In this document: piece by piece, positions 7,712-15,721 of the stretch
Layout of the letters: each line of letters starts with the position of its first letter
Numbering within the stretch: the stretch's first letter is position 1
Assembly: GCF_963666525.1 (NCBI RefSeq)
Contig: NZ_OY762905.1
Coordinates: 3,575,501 to 3,639,500, forward strand
Direction of reading: 5' to 3'
DNA length: 64,000 bases
Source: an uncultured Cohaesibacter sp.
GTDB taxonomy: Bacteria > Pseudomonadota > Alphaproteobacteria > Rhizobiales > Cohaesibacteraceae
Made by a program: the position numbers and the translations under genes
Notes under the pieces: generated by a model
Told to the model about the DNA's origin: nothing
Seen by the model: only the letters and a program-made list of their open reading frames with translations
Database searches by the model: none

Positions 7712-10332
7712 GTGCCGTCGAACTTTCAGAATGGCTAGTTTCCGAAGCCTTGCTCGAAGACATCACGAAGCTGACGCAAGCCACAGTTGCGACTGAGATC
7801 ACCAATCTTTCAGCTAGCTTTGATTGTGATGATCCGAATACTGAATTCGATTGGGAACAACTCATTTTAGCGGGGAGCATACTGGCAAGGTCCCCTCGGC
7901 GCGAACATCAAGAAAGTGCATTGCGGATTGCTACTGCAGCAATCTCTTTGGAGACTAAGCAAGTTGTTCGAGATGCAGGGGCAATTTTACTAGAAAAACT
8001 GTCCAATCAAAGAGCTGTCGATCTAGCCGCGAAGCGCGAAATGATCGAACCTGGTCTCGATTCAAGGCTCGGCATCTCTATGCGCCTAGAAGCTTACAGA
8101 AGGCAGTTCGAGAATGCCGTTCTTGTTGAATCGAACGGTCATTGGCTCAATGTGAATGACTTTCAAAGAAAGTTCTGGACTGGGGCCTCGACTAATAGAG
8201 CATGGCTTTTGGCCTCCGCACCGACAGCATCTGGGAAAACCTTCCTTGTTCTGCAATGGCTGATCAATGAGGTTTCGACAAAAGATTTACGGGTTGCCGT
8301 GTATTTAGCGCCGACAAGAGCGCTAGTAACAGAAATTGAAGAGAGCATTCGGGAGCTGCTCGGAAGACGGGGAGATGTTGAATTATCTTCGCTTCCCTTG
8401 GCAGAAAAATATTTTTCTGCGCGAGCCGGAACCAAAAAGTCAATTTTCGTTTTCACGCAAGAACGGCTTCATTTGCTTGCTAACATTCTTGGCGACGATT
8501 TGGTTGTTGACCTCTTGATTGTCGATGAAGCCCATAAAATCGGCGACAACCAAAGAGGCGTAATTTTGCAAGACGCTATTGAGCGCGTCTCAAGAATTAA
8601 TCCCGCAATGAAGGCGGTCTTCGTTAGTCCATCAACGCAAAACCCCGAAGAATTGCTCGAAGATGCTCCTGATGGAATGACTAAGGTCTCCGTAGACAGT
8701 GACATCCCCACAGTTCTGCAGAACGTCATTCTAGCACAGCAAGTTCCCCGAAAACCTAAAGAGTGGCAGCTTAACCTTGTTAAGGGAGACTCATCAGTGC
8801 CGCTCGGTGTGCTGCATCTCGCGAACAAGCCAGCTAACTTGCGCAAAAAGCTGGCATTTATAGCTGCGGCTGCCGGGTCTCGCGGTGGCACTTTGATTTA
8901 TTGCAATGGAGCTGCGGAAGCCGAAGAAGTGGCGCTGTTAATCAGCCAGTTGGGAGATGGAGAAAAGATCGATGACAAGGAGCTGTTGGACTTAGCCGAT
9001 TTGGCTCGAAAAGGCGTTCACAAAAACTATCAGCTGGCCCCACTGGTCGAACGTGGCGTGGCATTCCACTATGGGAATATGCCTGCCCTTATTCGGATGG
9101 AAATCGAAAGGCTGTTCCGAACGGGAAAAATCCAATTTCTCGCCTGTACATCAACGCTAATCGAAGGGGTCAATCTTTCTTGCCGAACGATAGTCGTTCG
9201 TGGTCCGCGTAAAGGCCGCGGCCACCCAATGGAGCCGCACGATTTTTGGAATCTTGCCGGTAGAGCGGGTCGCTGGGGAAACGAATTTCAAGGCAACATC
9301 ATATGTATCGATCCCAATAACGAAAACGCGTGGCCTATTGGTGTCCCCAGACGCTCCCGTTATCCAATTCGACGTGAAACAGATGCGGTTATGGCATCCG
9401 CAGATGATCTTGCTTTGTATTTAGATAGTAGAAGCACCGTTTCGCTGAGCGATTTGCAAAATGCAGATCACTTTGAGCAGGTTGGCGCGTATCTTCTCAA
9501 TACCTATCTCCGTCTGGGTTCACTTGAAAACGCAGGTTTGGCAAAACGCCATGATGCTGCGTTTATCCAAAAGCTCGACGTCAGCCTGCGTCAGATTGCG
9601 GATACGATCGAAATACCCTCGGAGATACTTATCAAGCACCCAGGCGTTAGTGCCGTAGGGTTGCAAAGATTGTTAGGCTTGTTCAAGGCCTATGAAGGCG
9701 ACATAGAAAATCTTTTGCCTGCACCGTCAGAGAGTGTTGACGCTTATGATCGTTACGTCACGATAATGAGACGGATCAACGCCAACATCCTACCGACTTT
9801 TACGCCGGATGGATTGGTTCCGCTTCACGCTTTAATCGTTATCGAATGGCTTCGCGGCTTATCGCTCTCAGTTATTATTCGCAAGCGGATTGAGTACCAT
9901 CAGCGGAGCCGAAGATCTTATAATCTGGCTGTATTGATACGCGACACGATGGATATCGTCGAGCAAACGGCTCGCTTTAAAGCCCCAAAATTTATTTCGG
10001 CCTATGTCGATATTCTAAATATACATCTTCGAAAAACAGGACGTGACGACCTTATCGATGATGAACTCGATATTGGCCTTGCACTTGAATTCGGAGTTTC
10101 GAGTATGACCCTACTCTCGCTTATGGAGCTTGGTCTTTCTCGTATGTCTGCTGTTGCTCTTTATGAAAAGATCGCAAGAGACGACCTCGATAGGCTCGGC
10201 TGTATCGACTGGATTGAGGAACATGCGCCAAACTTCAAAGGTATGGATATACCCAATATCATTGTTCGAGAGATTTTAGAGAAGCTTTCGCCAATAATGA
10301 CAAACGACAACGAACAGTCTCAAGAGTCGTAG
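7708..10332 (+). CDS. hamB: Hachiman helicase HamB (SF2, Ski2-like)
   Basis: 874 residues, full length for HamB. Helicase motifs appear in order: Walker A PTASGKT (about 172-178), APTRAL motif Ia (201-206), DEAH in VDEAHKIG (273-276), SPSTQ motif III (308), and NLAGRAGRWG motif VI (515-524). A long C-terminal helical region follows. HamB senses damaged or aberrant DNA and controls the HamA nuclease. Start ATG overlaps the hamA stop. A putative third gene begins 14 bp downstream but is destroyed by an IS21-type insertion. All motifs look intact, so the pair should be functional. Confidence 0.9.
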   Translation: MSAVELSEWLVSEALLEDITKLTQATVATEITNLSASFDCDDPNTEFDWEQLILAGSILARSPRREHQESALRIATAAISLETKQVVRDAGAILLEKLSNQRAVDLAAKREMIEPGLDSRLGISMRLEAYRRQFENAVLVESNGHWLNVNDFQRKFWTGASTNRAWLLASAPTASGKTFLVLQWLINEVSTKDLRVAVYLAPTRALVTEIEESIRELLGRRGDVELSSLPLAEKYFSARAGTKKSIFVFTQERLHLLANILGDDLVVDLLIVDEAHKIGDNQRGVILQDAIERVSRINPAMKAVFVSPSTQNPEELLEDAPDGMTKVSVDSDIPTVLQNVILAQQVPRKPKEWQLNLVKGDSSVPLGVLHLANKPANLRKKLAFIAAAAGSRGGTLIYCNGAAEAEEVALLISQLGDGEKIDDKELLDLADLARKGVHKNYQLAPLVERGVAFHYGNMPALIRMEIERLFRTGKIQFLACTSTLIEGVNLSCRTIVVRGPRKGRGHPMEPHDFWNLAGRAGRWGNEFQGNIICIDPNNENAWPIGVPRRSRYPIRRETDAVMASADDLALYLDSRSTVSLSDLQNADHFEQVGAYLLNTYLRLGSLENAGLAKRHDAAFIQKLDVSLRQIADTIEIPSEILIKHPGVSAVGLQRLLGLFKAYEGDIENLLPAPSESVDAYDRYVTIMRRINANILPTFTPDGLVPLHALIVIEWLRGLSLSVIIRKRIEYHQRSRRSYNLAVLIRDTMDIVEQTARFKAPKFISAYVDILNIHLRKTGRDDLIDDELDIGLALEFGVSSMTLLSLMELGLSRMSAVALYEKIARDDLDRLGCIDWIEEHAPNFKGMDIPNIIVREILEKLSPIMTNDNEQSQES

Positions 10333-10346
10333 GAAGGAAACCAACT

Positions 10347-10397
10347 ATGCCAGCCAAACCTGTCAAAATCGGCTTATTACATGTTGAATGTCACTGA
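10347..10397 (+). pseudogene. 5' end of a third gene downstream of hamB, cut by an IS21-type end
   Basis: Just after hamB there is a strong ribosome-binding site (AGGAAGGA) and an ATG at 10347 opening a frame that reads MPAKPVKIGLL. After about 11 codons it runs into the IS21-type terminal sequence (from 10382) and stops at 10397. The natural reading is that an ORF in the same operon was interrupted by the transposon. Too little is left to identify the product. Confidence 0.45.
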
Positions 10398-10873
10398 GAA
10401 CTGACCCGGTATTTTCACCGAGAACTGACCCACAGTTTCGTTATTTATCAGCGACTATGCGGAGGTCAATGTTTTCGTTTCCTTTCGTGTTTTCTGAGCT
10501 TGTTTTGAGCTTGCCTTGAATCGATAGCTGTCGTTGCCTGTTTCGAGGATGTGACATCGATGAGTAAGGCGATCAAGCAATGCGGTTGTCATTTTCGCAT
10601 CTCCAAAAACCTGAGCCCATTCACTGAAGCTCAAGTTTGTAGTGATGATCACACTGGTGCGTTCATAGAGTTTGCTTAGTAGATGGAATAGCAGGGCTCC
10701 CCCTGAGGGGCTGAATGGCAGGTAACCGAGTTCATCCAGGATGACCAAGTCGGTCTTTGTGAGCATCTCGGCCAATTTTCCAGCCTTGCCCATGGCCTTT
10801 TCCTGTTCCAGTGCGTTGACGAGTTCGACAGTTGAGTAGAAACGCACTTTGCGTCTGTGATGCTCGATGGCGG
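10382..10873 (-). mobile_element. IS21-family remnant (terminus plus istB 3' part)
   Basis: The terminal sequence begins at 10382 and contains two near-identical 16-bp units, CACTGAGAACTGACCC (392-407 of this kilobase, i.e. 10392-10407) and CACCGAGAACTGACCC (10416-10431), spaced 24 bp apart, as is typical of the multiple terminal repeats of IS21 elements. It is followed by the 3' part of istB on the minus strand. The element is broken near 10873, next to an IS256-family insertion; istA and the other end are missing here. The first 21 bases recur inverted at 25887-25907. Confidence 0.75.
10455..10872 (-). pseudogene. istB: istB, IS21-family helper ATPase, 5'-truncated
   Basis: About 139 residues of IstB remain, from [12 protein letters not shown] to the C-terminus. 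Walker B/sensor features are visible ([11 protein letters not shown], then [12 protein letters not shown], and [11 protein letters not shown]). The N-terminal DNA-binding part and the Walker A motif are missing. Upstream of the break the sequence switches to unrelated DNA a couple of bases from the IS256 target duplication. It cannot be active. IstB assists the IstA transposase, which is not present in the window. Confidence 0.85.
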
Positions 10874-10881
10874 AGAGGTTG
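10874..10881 (+). repeat. Left 8-bp target-site duplication of the IS256-family element
   Basis: AGAGGTTG directly abuts the left terminal inverted repeat and is repeated exactly after the right end. An 8-bp duplication fits the 8-9 bp made by IS256-family transposases. Confidence 0.8.
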
Positions 10882-12202
10882 GATAACGTACAAAGTCTTT
10901 CGCACTTTTGATTTTCATGACGGCTTCCTTCAGGATGCATGAAGGGAGATTTGAGGATGGCAGAAGATAGGGACGAGCGAGTGATGGACAACGTCATTCG
11001 GATAGATGAAGGCCGTATCCGGGATCATCTGGGCGAGATGGTCAGGGGCACAGTTGAGGAAGCGCTGAACGCGATGCTTGACGCTGAAGCTGACCGTCTT
11101 TGCGGAGCCAGCCGGTACGAACGCAATGAAGGTCGCCAGGATACACGGGCCGGCAGCTATGAGCGATCACTTCACACCAAGGCTGGCGAAGTGAAGCTGA
11201 AGATGCCGAAGCTGCGTCGCCAGACCTTCGAGACAGCCATTATCGAGCGCTATCAGCGCCGGGAAAGCAGTGTCGAAGAGGCCTTGATCGAGATGTATCT
11301 GGCAGGCGTTTCCGTTCGCAGAGTTGAAGATATCACCGAGGCCTTGTGGGGCACCCGGGTATCGCCAGGCACGGTTTCGAACCTGAACAAGAAGATCTAC
11401 GCCAAGATCGAGGAATGGCGCCAGCGGCCCATTGAGGGAGAACATCCCTATCTTCACCTGGACGGGATCGTGATGAAGCGGACATGGGCAGGCGAGGTTC
11501 GCAATGTTTCGCTGCTGGTGGCCAGTGCGGTCAACAGGGAAGGCTATCGGGAGATATTGGGCATCTGTGAGGGTGCCAAGGAAGACAAGTCCGGCTGGTC
11601 CTCATTCCTGCGGCATCTGGTCGACCGTGGCCTGAAGGGTGTACGGCTGGTCATCTCGGATGCCTGTCGGGGGCTTGTCGAGAGTATCGCAGATTATCTT
11701 CCTGATGCCCGCTGGCAGCGCTGCATGGTGCATTTCTATCGCAATGTCTTCAGCCACGTGCCTTCAGACAAGATGCGGGAAGTGACGCACATGCTCAAGG
11801 CCATTCATGCGCAGGAAAGCCGCAAGGCAGCCCAGGAGAAGGCGGATGCGGTCGTCGCAGAGCTTCGCGCAAAGCGCATGGTCCGGGCTGCAGAATTGAT
11901 CGAGGAAGGCATCGGGGAGACACTCACCTACTATGCCTTCCCGGACAGTCACTGGCAAAAGATCCGCACCAACAATCCGCTCGAGCGGATCATGAAGGAG
12001 ATCCGGCGCCGCACGCGCGTTGTCGGGGCATTTCCTGACGGGCAGTCATGCCTGAACCTGGCCGCGGCCAGGCTCAGGCATATAGCGGCCAGCAAGTGGT
12101 CAACACGAAAATACATGAATATGGAACCGCTCTTCGCAGAGCAAAATCAAACCGAGGGAGCCGTGGCCTGAAACAAAAGTGCGAAAAATCTTTGACACTA
12201 CC
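10882..12202 (+). mobile_element. Complete IS256-family insertion sequence, 1321 bp
   Basis: The ends are imperfect inverted repeats of 29 bp matching at 21 positions. The left end reads GATAACGTAC and then ends CGCACTTTTG; the right end (reverse complement) starts GGTAGTGTCA and ends with the same CGCACTTTTG. The single internal gene is a full-length transposase. Perfect 8-bp target duplications flank it (10874-10881, 12203-12210), so it looks like a recent, intact insertion. Confidence 0.9.
10957..12171 (+). CDS. IS256-family (mutator-type) DDE transposase
   Basis: 404 residues, full length for the family. The DDE triad can be placed at Asp in LHLDGIVMK, Asp in VISDACRGL and Glu in [14 protein letters not shown]. 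The family CxxH-like segment appears as RCMVHFYRN. The start at 10957 has AGGGAG eight bases upstream; an in-frame ATG at 10939 is possible but lacks a site. It catalyses excision and insertion of its own element. The gene fills the IS and ends 31 bp before the right terminus. Confidence 0.92.
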   Translation: MAEDRDERVMDNVIRIDEGRIRDHLGEMVRGTVEEALNAMLDAEADRLCGASRYERNEGRQDTRAGSYERSLHTKAGEVKLKMPKLRRQTFETAIIERYQRRESSVEEALIEMYLAGVSVRRVEDITEALWGTRVSPGTVSNLNKKIYAKIEEWRQRPIEGEHPYLHLDGIVMKRTWAGEVRNVSLLVASAVNREGYREILGICEGAKEDKSGWSSFLRHLVDRGLKGVRLVISDACRGLVESIADYLPDARWQRCMVHFYRNVFSHVPSDKMREVTHMLKAIHAQESRKAAQEKADAVVAELRAKRMVRAAELIEEGIGETLTYYAFPDSHWQKIRTNNPLERIMKEIRRRTRVVGAFPDGQSCLNLAAARLRHIAASKWSTRKYMNMEPLFAEQNQTEGAVA

Positions 12203-12210
12203 AGAGGTTG
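12203..12210 (+). repeat. Right 8-bp target-site duplication of the IS256-family element
   Basis: AGAGGTTG follows the right terminal inverted repeat and matches the left copy at 10874-10881 exactly. Confidence 0.8.
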
Positions 12211-12914
12211 ATCAATAGCAGTCGCTCAACCAATGTTCGTTGAACTTCTGGTTTTAGCACTCCATCAGCTGCTCTCGCACTCGAGACGCAAATCGCACAC
12301 TTTTGGGAAACTACAGCTTTGCCCGCCTATCCGTCAGTTCGCCACGGAAATTGCTGCAGTTCGAATGAATGACTGGAATGAAGAAGCTGCTCGGAGGCAT
12401 TTCCCTAGCAGAGAACGTGGGCAATGGGCCGCGAATGCGAAACATGGTCCTGAATGAATGTTTCCACCTGGCAGAAGCTTCGCGCCTTTGCCTACCTCGC
12501 CGACGTTATTGGAGGCTTCGACATTTCTAATAATATCAAGCTGTCAAATCAATAAAAGACCGCCGCTTGAAAAGCCTCAAACGCCAGAATTGGCAACAGC
12601 TTAAATGAAAGCTTTGGTAATGGCCCCATCAAAGTGTGATGGAATCAAATTCCCTGTCTGGAGACGCATAAAGAAACCCGACTTCAAGCTCATACGCCAA
12701 ATTTGTAAGGCTTTTCAGAGAACTAGGCGTCATTTCCTATAACGGTGAATGTCATCAGAACCAGAGTACAATTACTGCGACATTTTGCAAAAATCCCAAA
12801 TAGTGGGAATATAAAATCATATATTGACATTTTTTCTTGTTCATAGCATTCTGGCCTCAACAAAATCACAAGCCGGGCAACCAATAACGACCCGGTATCC
12901 AGAGAGCCAAGTAT
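12211..12914. other. Non-coding gap between IS256 element and peptidase cluster; likely cluster promoter
   Basis: About 700 bp without a supported gene. The left part (12211-12560) is probably decayed DNA. The part before 12915 is AT-rich. TTGACA at 12824-12829 could be a -35 box, with a poor -10 (CATTCT, 17 bp on). TCCCA-AATAG-TGGGA around 12795-12809 is a small inverted repeat just upstream and might bind the IclR regulator of the cluster; this is a guess from position. Confidence 0.35.
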
Positions 12915-14555
12915 ATGACCATCCGTATGATCTCGTCCAAGAGCGATCTTGAGGCGGCGTGTGGCGATGAATTCCTGTCTCGCCTGACCTATCCTGCCAT
13001 TTTCCGTGGTGCGCCCTTGAGTGTGACACCCGTTGTACTTGTGCGTGGAACAGAAAAGACCGTGGTAATCAACGATGCGGATTCCGATGCGTCAGAGACT
13101 CTCGATCATTCGTTTTCAGTCGTCAGATATGGACGCTATTTCAGCTGGGACGAAAACCCGGCTCCGATAAAAGATTTTGCTACAGCCGTCCGGGACGTCT
13201 GTGGTGATGAAAGCCTGACTTGCAGCCTGGATCTGCCAATGGCCCGTTATGAAGCCCTTGCAGCCAAGGGGCCGCTGGCCTTGGCAGATCCACTTTTTTT
13301 CAAGCCCCGCAAACTGTACCGCAAGCTGTCATCCGAGATTGAAGCTCAATGGAGCCAGTCTCGCGATGATGATGTCCATGCCGTCGAATCCTATGCAAAA
13401 ACATTTCCCGATGCCGACCTGCTCATTGCATTCATGAAACGGCCGATGGTCGGCTTCGAGCCTCTCCGCAAGCTTTGCCGCACGTCCGGCATTGATGCGT
13501 TGCTGGTGACAGCTCCGCATGAGGTGGAACTCTTCTCCGGCCTTCCGTCAAAGCTCAACGAGCAGCTCGGTGTCTGGGCCGTGTTCTTTCCCGGTGACAA
13601 GGAGATCCTGCTGGCATCCGAGCAGCCTCTCGTCCGGGGCGATTTTCATCCTGTTGACGGCGAAGCAAGCCTTGGAGGTTTGCTGAAAGAGGCCGGAACG
13701 GTTGCGGCCCAGAAAAATGACATGGGCGCTGGCGACTGGCTCTGCCTTGACGGCATGGGGGTAGCGCTTGTTGCAGGGGATGAAGTGCTGAGGCGGTTTC
13801 AGGATTGTCGGGCAGGCTCGGACCTTGTCTATTTCTTTGTTGCGGCCAATGCCATGATGGAGGGCCTGCATGCCGCAAAGACCTTCTTTGAGCGGGCAAA
13901 TGGCGCCCCGCTTACCGAGCGGGATCTGGTGGCCGCCCATCACGCTGCTGTCCGGCGCTTCCTTGACAGGCTGGGGTTTGACGGTCGTGCATCTCGCTAC
14001 TTCGATATCTGCTCATCCGGTGCCCGTACACATCTGCCAGCCACTGCCAGTGATGCGCCTGTTTCGGCCAAAGACCGCACCATCAAATTCGATATGGGCA
14101 TTGTCGTGCATGACGCGGCAGGATGCGCACGCGGTGTTTCCGATATTGCTCGCACCATTTGCAATGACCCCGCTCTTGCCGAGCTGCATGATGAAATGCG
14201 GGCGGCGCTGGTTGACAAGCTGGTCCCGGCCATTCGCCCGGGGATGACAGGTGCCGCGGTTCACGCGATCGGGGTAGATTGTCTGCGTCCGCTGGAAGCC
14301 AAATTCAGGGCGCTGGGCCTTTTGCCCGAAGGTGCCTCGGTCGATGGCTACACCCGCGACTGCGGCCATACCATTCAGCGCCAGACCATTTCCTCGGTCT
14401 ATTTCAGCCCCAACAACCTCAACGTGGTCGAAGAAGGCATGATCGGCTGTGTCGAATATGTCTGGCCTATCGGTGATGTGCTGCTGGCCATGGAAGATGG
14501 TTATCTTGTCGGCGCTGATCGCTCCATTGCTTTCACCAGGGAAATTGCCAAATGA
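12915..14555 (+). CDS. M24-family metallopeptidase (Xaa-Pro peptidase-like)
   Basis: 546 residues. The C-terminal ~300 residues form the pita-bread M24 fold with the expected metal ligands: Asp in IKFDMGIVV, Asp in GVSDIART, His in CGHTIQ, Glu in GCVEYVW and Glu in AMEDGYLV. The N-terminal part would be a creatinase-like domain, divergent and longer than usual. No signal peptide is seen, so it should act in the cytoplasm on imported peptides or amides. The start follows the only AT-rich promoter-like stretch of the cluster. Stop overlaps the next gene by four bases. Substrate is unknown; other M24 relatives (creatinase, ectoine hydrolase) hydrolyse small C-N bonds. Confidence 0.8.
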   Translation: MTIRMISSKSDLEAACGDEFLSRLTYPAIFRGAPLSVTPVVLVRGTEKTVVINDADSDASETLDHSFSVVRYGRYFSWDENPAPIKDFATAVRDVCGDESLTCSLDLPMARYEALAAKGPLALADPLFFKPRKLYRKLSSEIEAQWSQSRDDDVHAVESYAKTFPDADLLIAFMKRPMVGFEPLRKLCRTSGIDALLVTAPHEVELFSGLPSKLNEQLGVWAVFFPGDKEILLASEQPLVRGDFHPVDGEASLGGLLKEAGTVAAQKNDMGAGDWLCLDGMGVALVAGDEVLRRFQDCRAGSDLVYFFVAANAMMEGLHAAKTFFERANGAPLTERDLVAAHHAAVRRFLDRLGFDGRASRYFDICSSGARTHLPATASDAPVSAKDRTIKFDMGIVVHDAAGCARGVSDIARTICNDPALAELHDEMRAALVDKLVPAIRPGMTGAAVHAIGVDCLRPLEAKFRALGLLPEGASVDGYTRDCGHTIQRQTISSVYFSPNNLNVVEEGMIGCVEYVWPIGDVLLAMEDGYLVGADRSIAFTREIAK

Positions 14556-15721
14556 GTTGCGGCGAGGTGTCATTTGCGGCCAATGAAGAGCTGCGCCAAT
14601 TGGTCCGGGATCTGGTCTCAATTCGGAGCTATTCCGGGCAGGAGCAGGACGTTCAGGCTTTCATCGAAGACTGGTTTGCACGGCAGGGCATTGCGAGCCG
14701 ACGGCAGCAGGCCGACGACGGGCTTGTCAACATCCTTGCCGAAGTTGATGGAGCGCCCGGCGGGCCGACCCTCTGGATCGGGGGGCACTGCGACACGGTT
14801 GGTGTGTCCGATGGCTGGGGGTCTGATCCTCATCAGCCGCACGAAGCAGACGGACGCCTTTATGGTCGGGGCGTGATGGATATGAAGGGAGGGCTCGCTA
14901 CGGCGATGATCCTCTTGCGCAATCTTCATCAGAGCCGGGAAAATTGGGCGGGCAGGGTGCTGTTTGCCTCACTTGCCGATGAAGAAGCCCGCTCGCGCGG
15001 GATGGAAGCCCATGCTGTCCATCTGGGTGCCGTGGATGGCGCGATCATGTGTGAGCCGCATTTTGACGATGTGGTCATTGGTGCCATGGGCAAGGTCAAT
15101 TTGATCGTTGATGTGGAAGGCAAGGCAGCACATGCTTCTCTGCCCCATGAAGGCATCAACGCCATTTGCGAAGCAGGCCGGCTGCTGGCTCTGATTGCCG
15201 ATCTCGAGCGTGCGGTTTCGCCAGATTTTGGCCCATCAAGTCACTGCGTCATTGGTATTGAGGCAGGAGACGGCAGCTATTCGATCAGTGTGCCTGACCA
15301 TTGCTGCTTGATGATCAACTGGCAGTTTCCAGCCTCGGAAACCGTCGAAGACGGGATAGCTCTGATCATGTCGCTGGCGGACAGCCTCAATTCTCCGGCA
15401 CGCTTCCGCGTGACGGCTAGGCCTCCTGCTTACGACAGCTATCTGATCGACAGGGACCATCCGTTCCTTCGGGCCTTTGCCAGAAGCTACGAGACGATCC
15501 TTGGTCATGCGCCAGAGTTGCGCATCGGCAAGGGGGTGTCGGACGGCAACATCCTTGCCGGGCGCCTCAATGTGCCAACGCTTTTGTTCGGCCCGAAAGG
15601 CGGCAACATGCATGGGGCGGATGAATATCTGACCCTGTCTTCGCTGGAAGCCTCTTATGCCGTGATCGAGCGCTTTGCGGCAGATTTTCTACAAGACCAA
15701 AAACAAGGAACAAGGCGATGA
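14552..15721 (+). CDS. M20-family metallohydrolase (ArgE/DapE-like)
   Basis: 389 residues, normal for ArgE/DapE/carboxypeptidase G2-type enzymes. Ligand motifs are visible: GGHCDTVG (metal His and Asp), RGVMDMKGG (bridging Asp), LADEEARS (catalytic Glu and metal Glu), MCEPHF, and a late His in MHGADEY. A dimerisation domain sits between residues about 180 and 290. It hydrolyses an amide bond of an N-acylated amino acid or small peptide. It overlaps both neighbours by ATGA, so it is translationally coupled in the peptidase operon. Confidence 0.85.
   Translation: MSCGEVSFAANEELRQLVRDLVSIRSYSGQEQDVQAFIEDWFARQGIASRRQQADDGLVNILAEVDGAPGGPTLWIGGHCDTVGVSDGWGSDPHQPHEADGRLYGRGVMDMKGGLATAMILLRNLHQSRENWAGRVLFASLADEEARSRGMEAHAVHLGAVDGAIMCEPHFDDVVIGAMGKVNLIVDVEGKAAHASLPHEGINAICEAGRLLALIADLERAVSPDFGPSSHCVIGIEAGDGSYSISVPDHCCLMINWQFPASETVEDGIALIMSLADSLNSPARFRVTARPPAYDSYLIDRDHPFLRAFARSYETILGHAPELRIGKGVSDGNILAGRLNVPTLLFGPKGGNMHGADEYLTLSSLEASYAVIERFAADFLQDQKQGTRR

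Noticed and set aside
12233-12457. A 74-codon frame after the IS256 element
   Set aside because: No binding site, no family, and located in decayed sequence.
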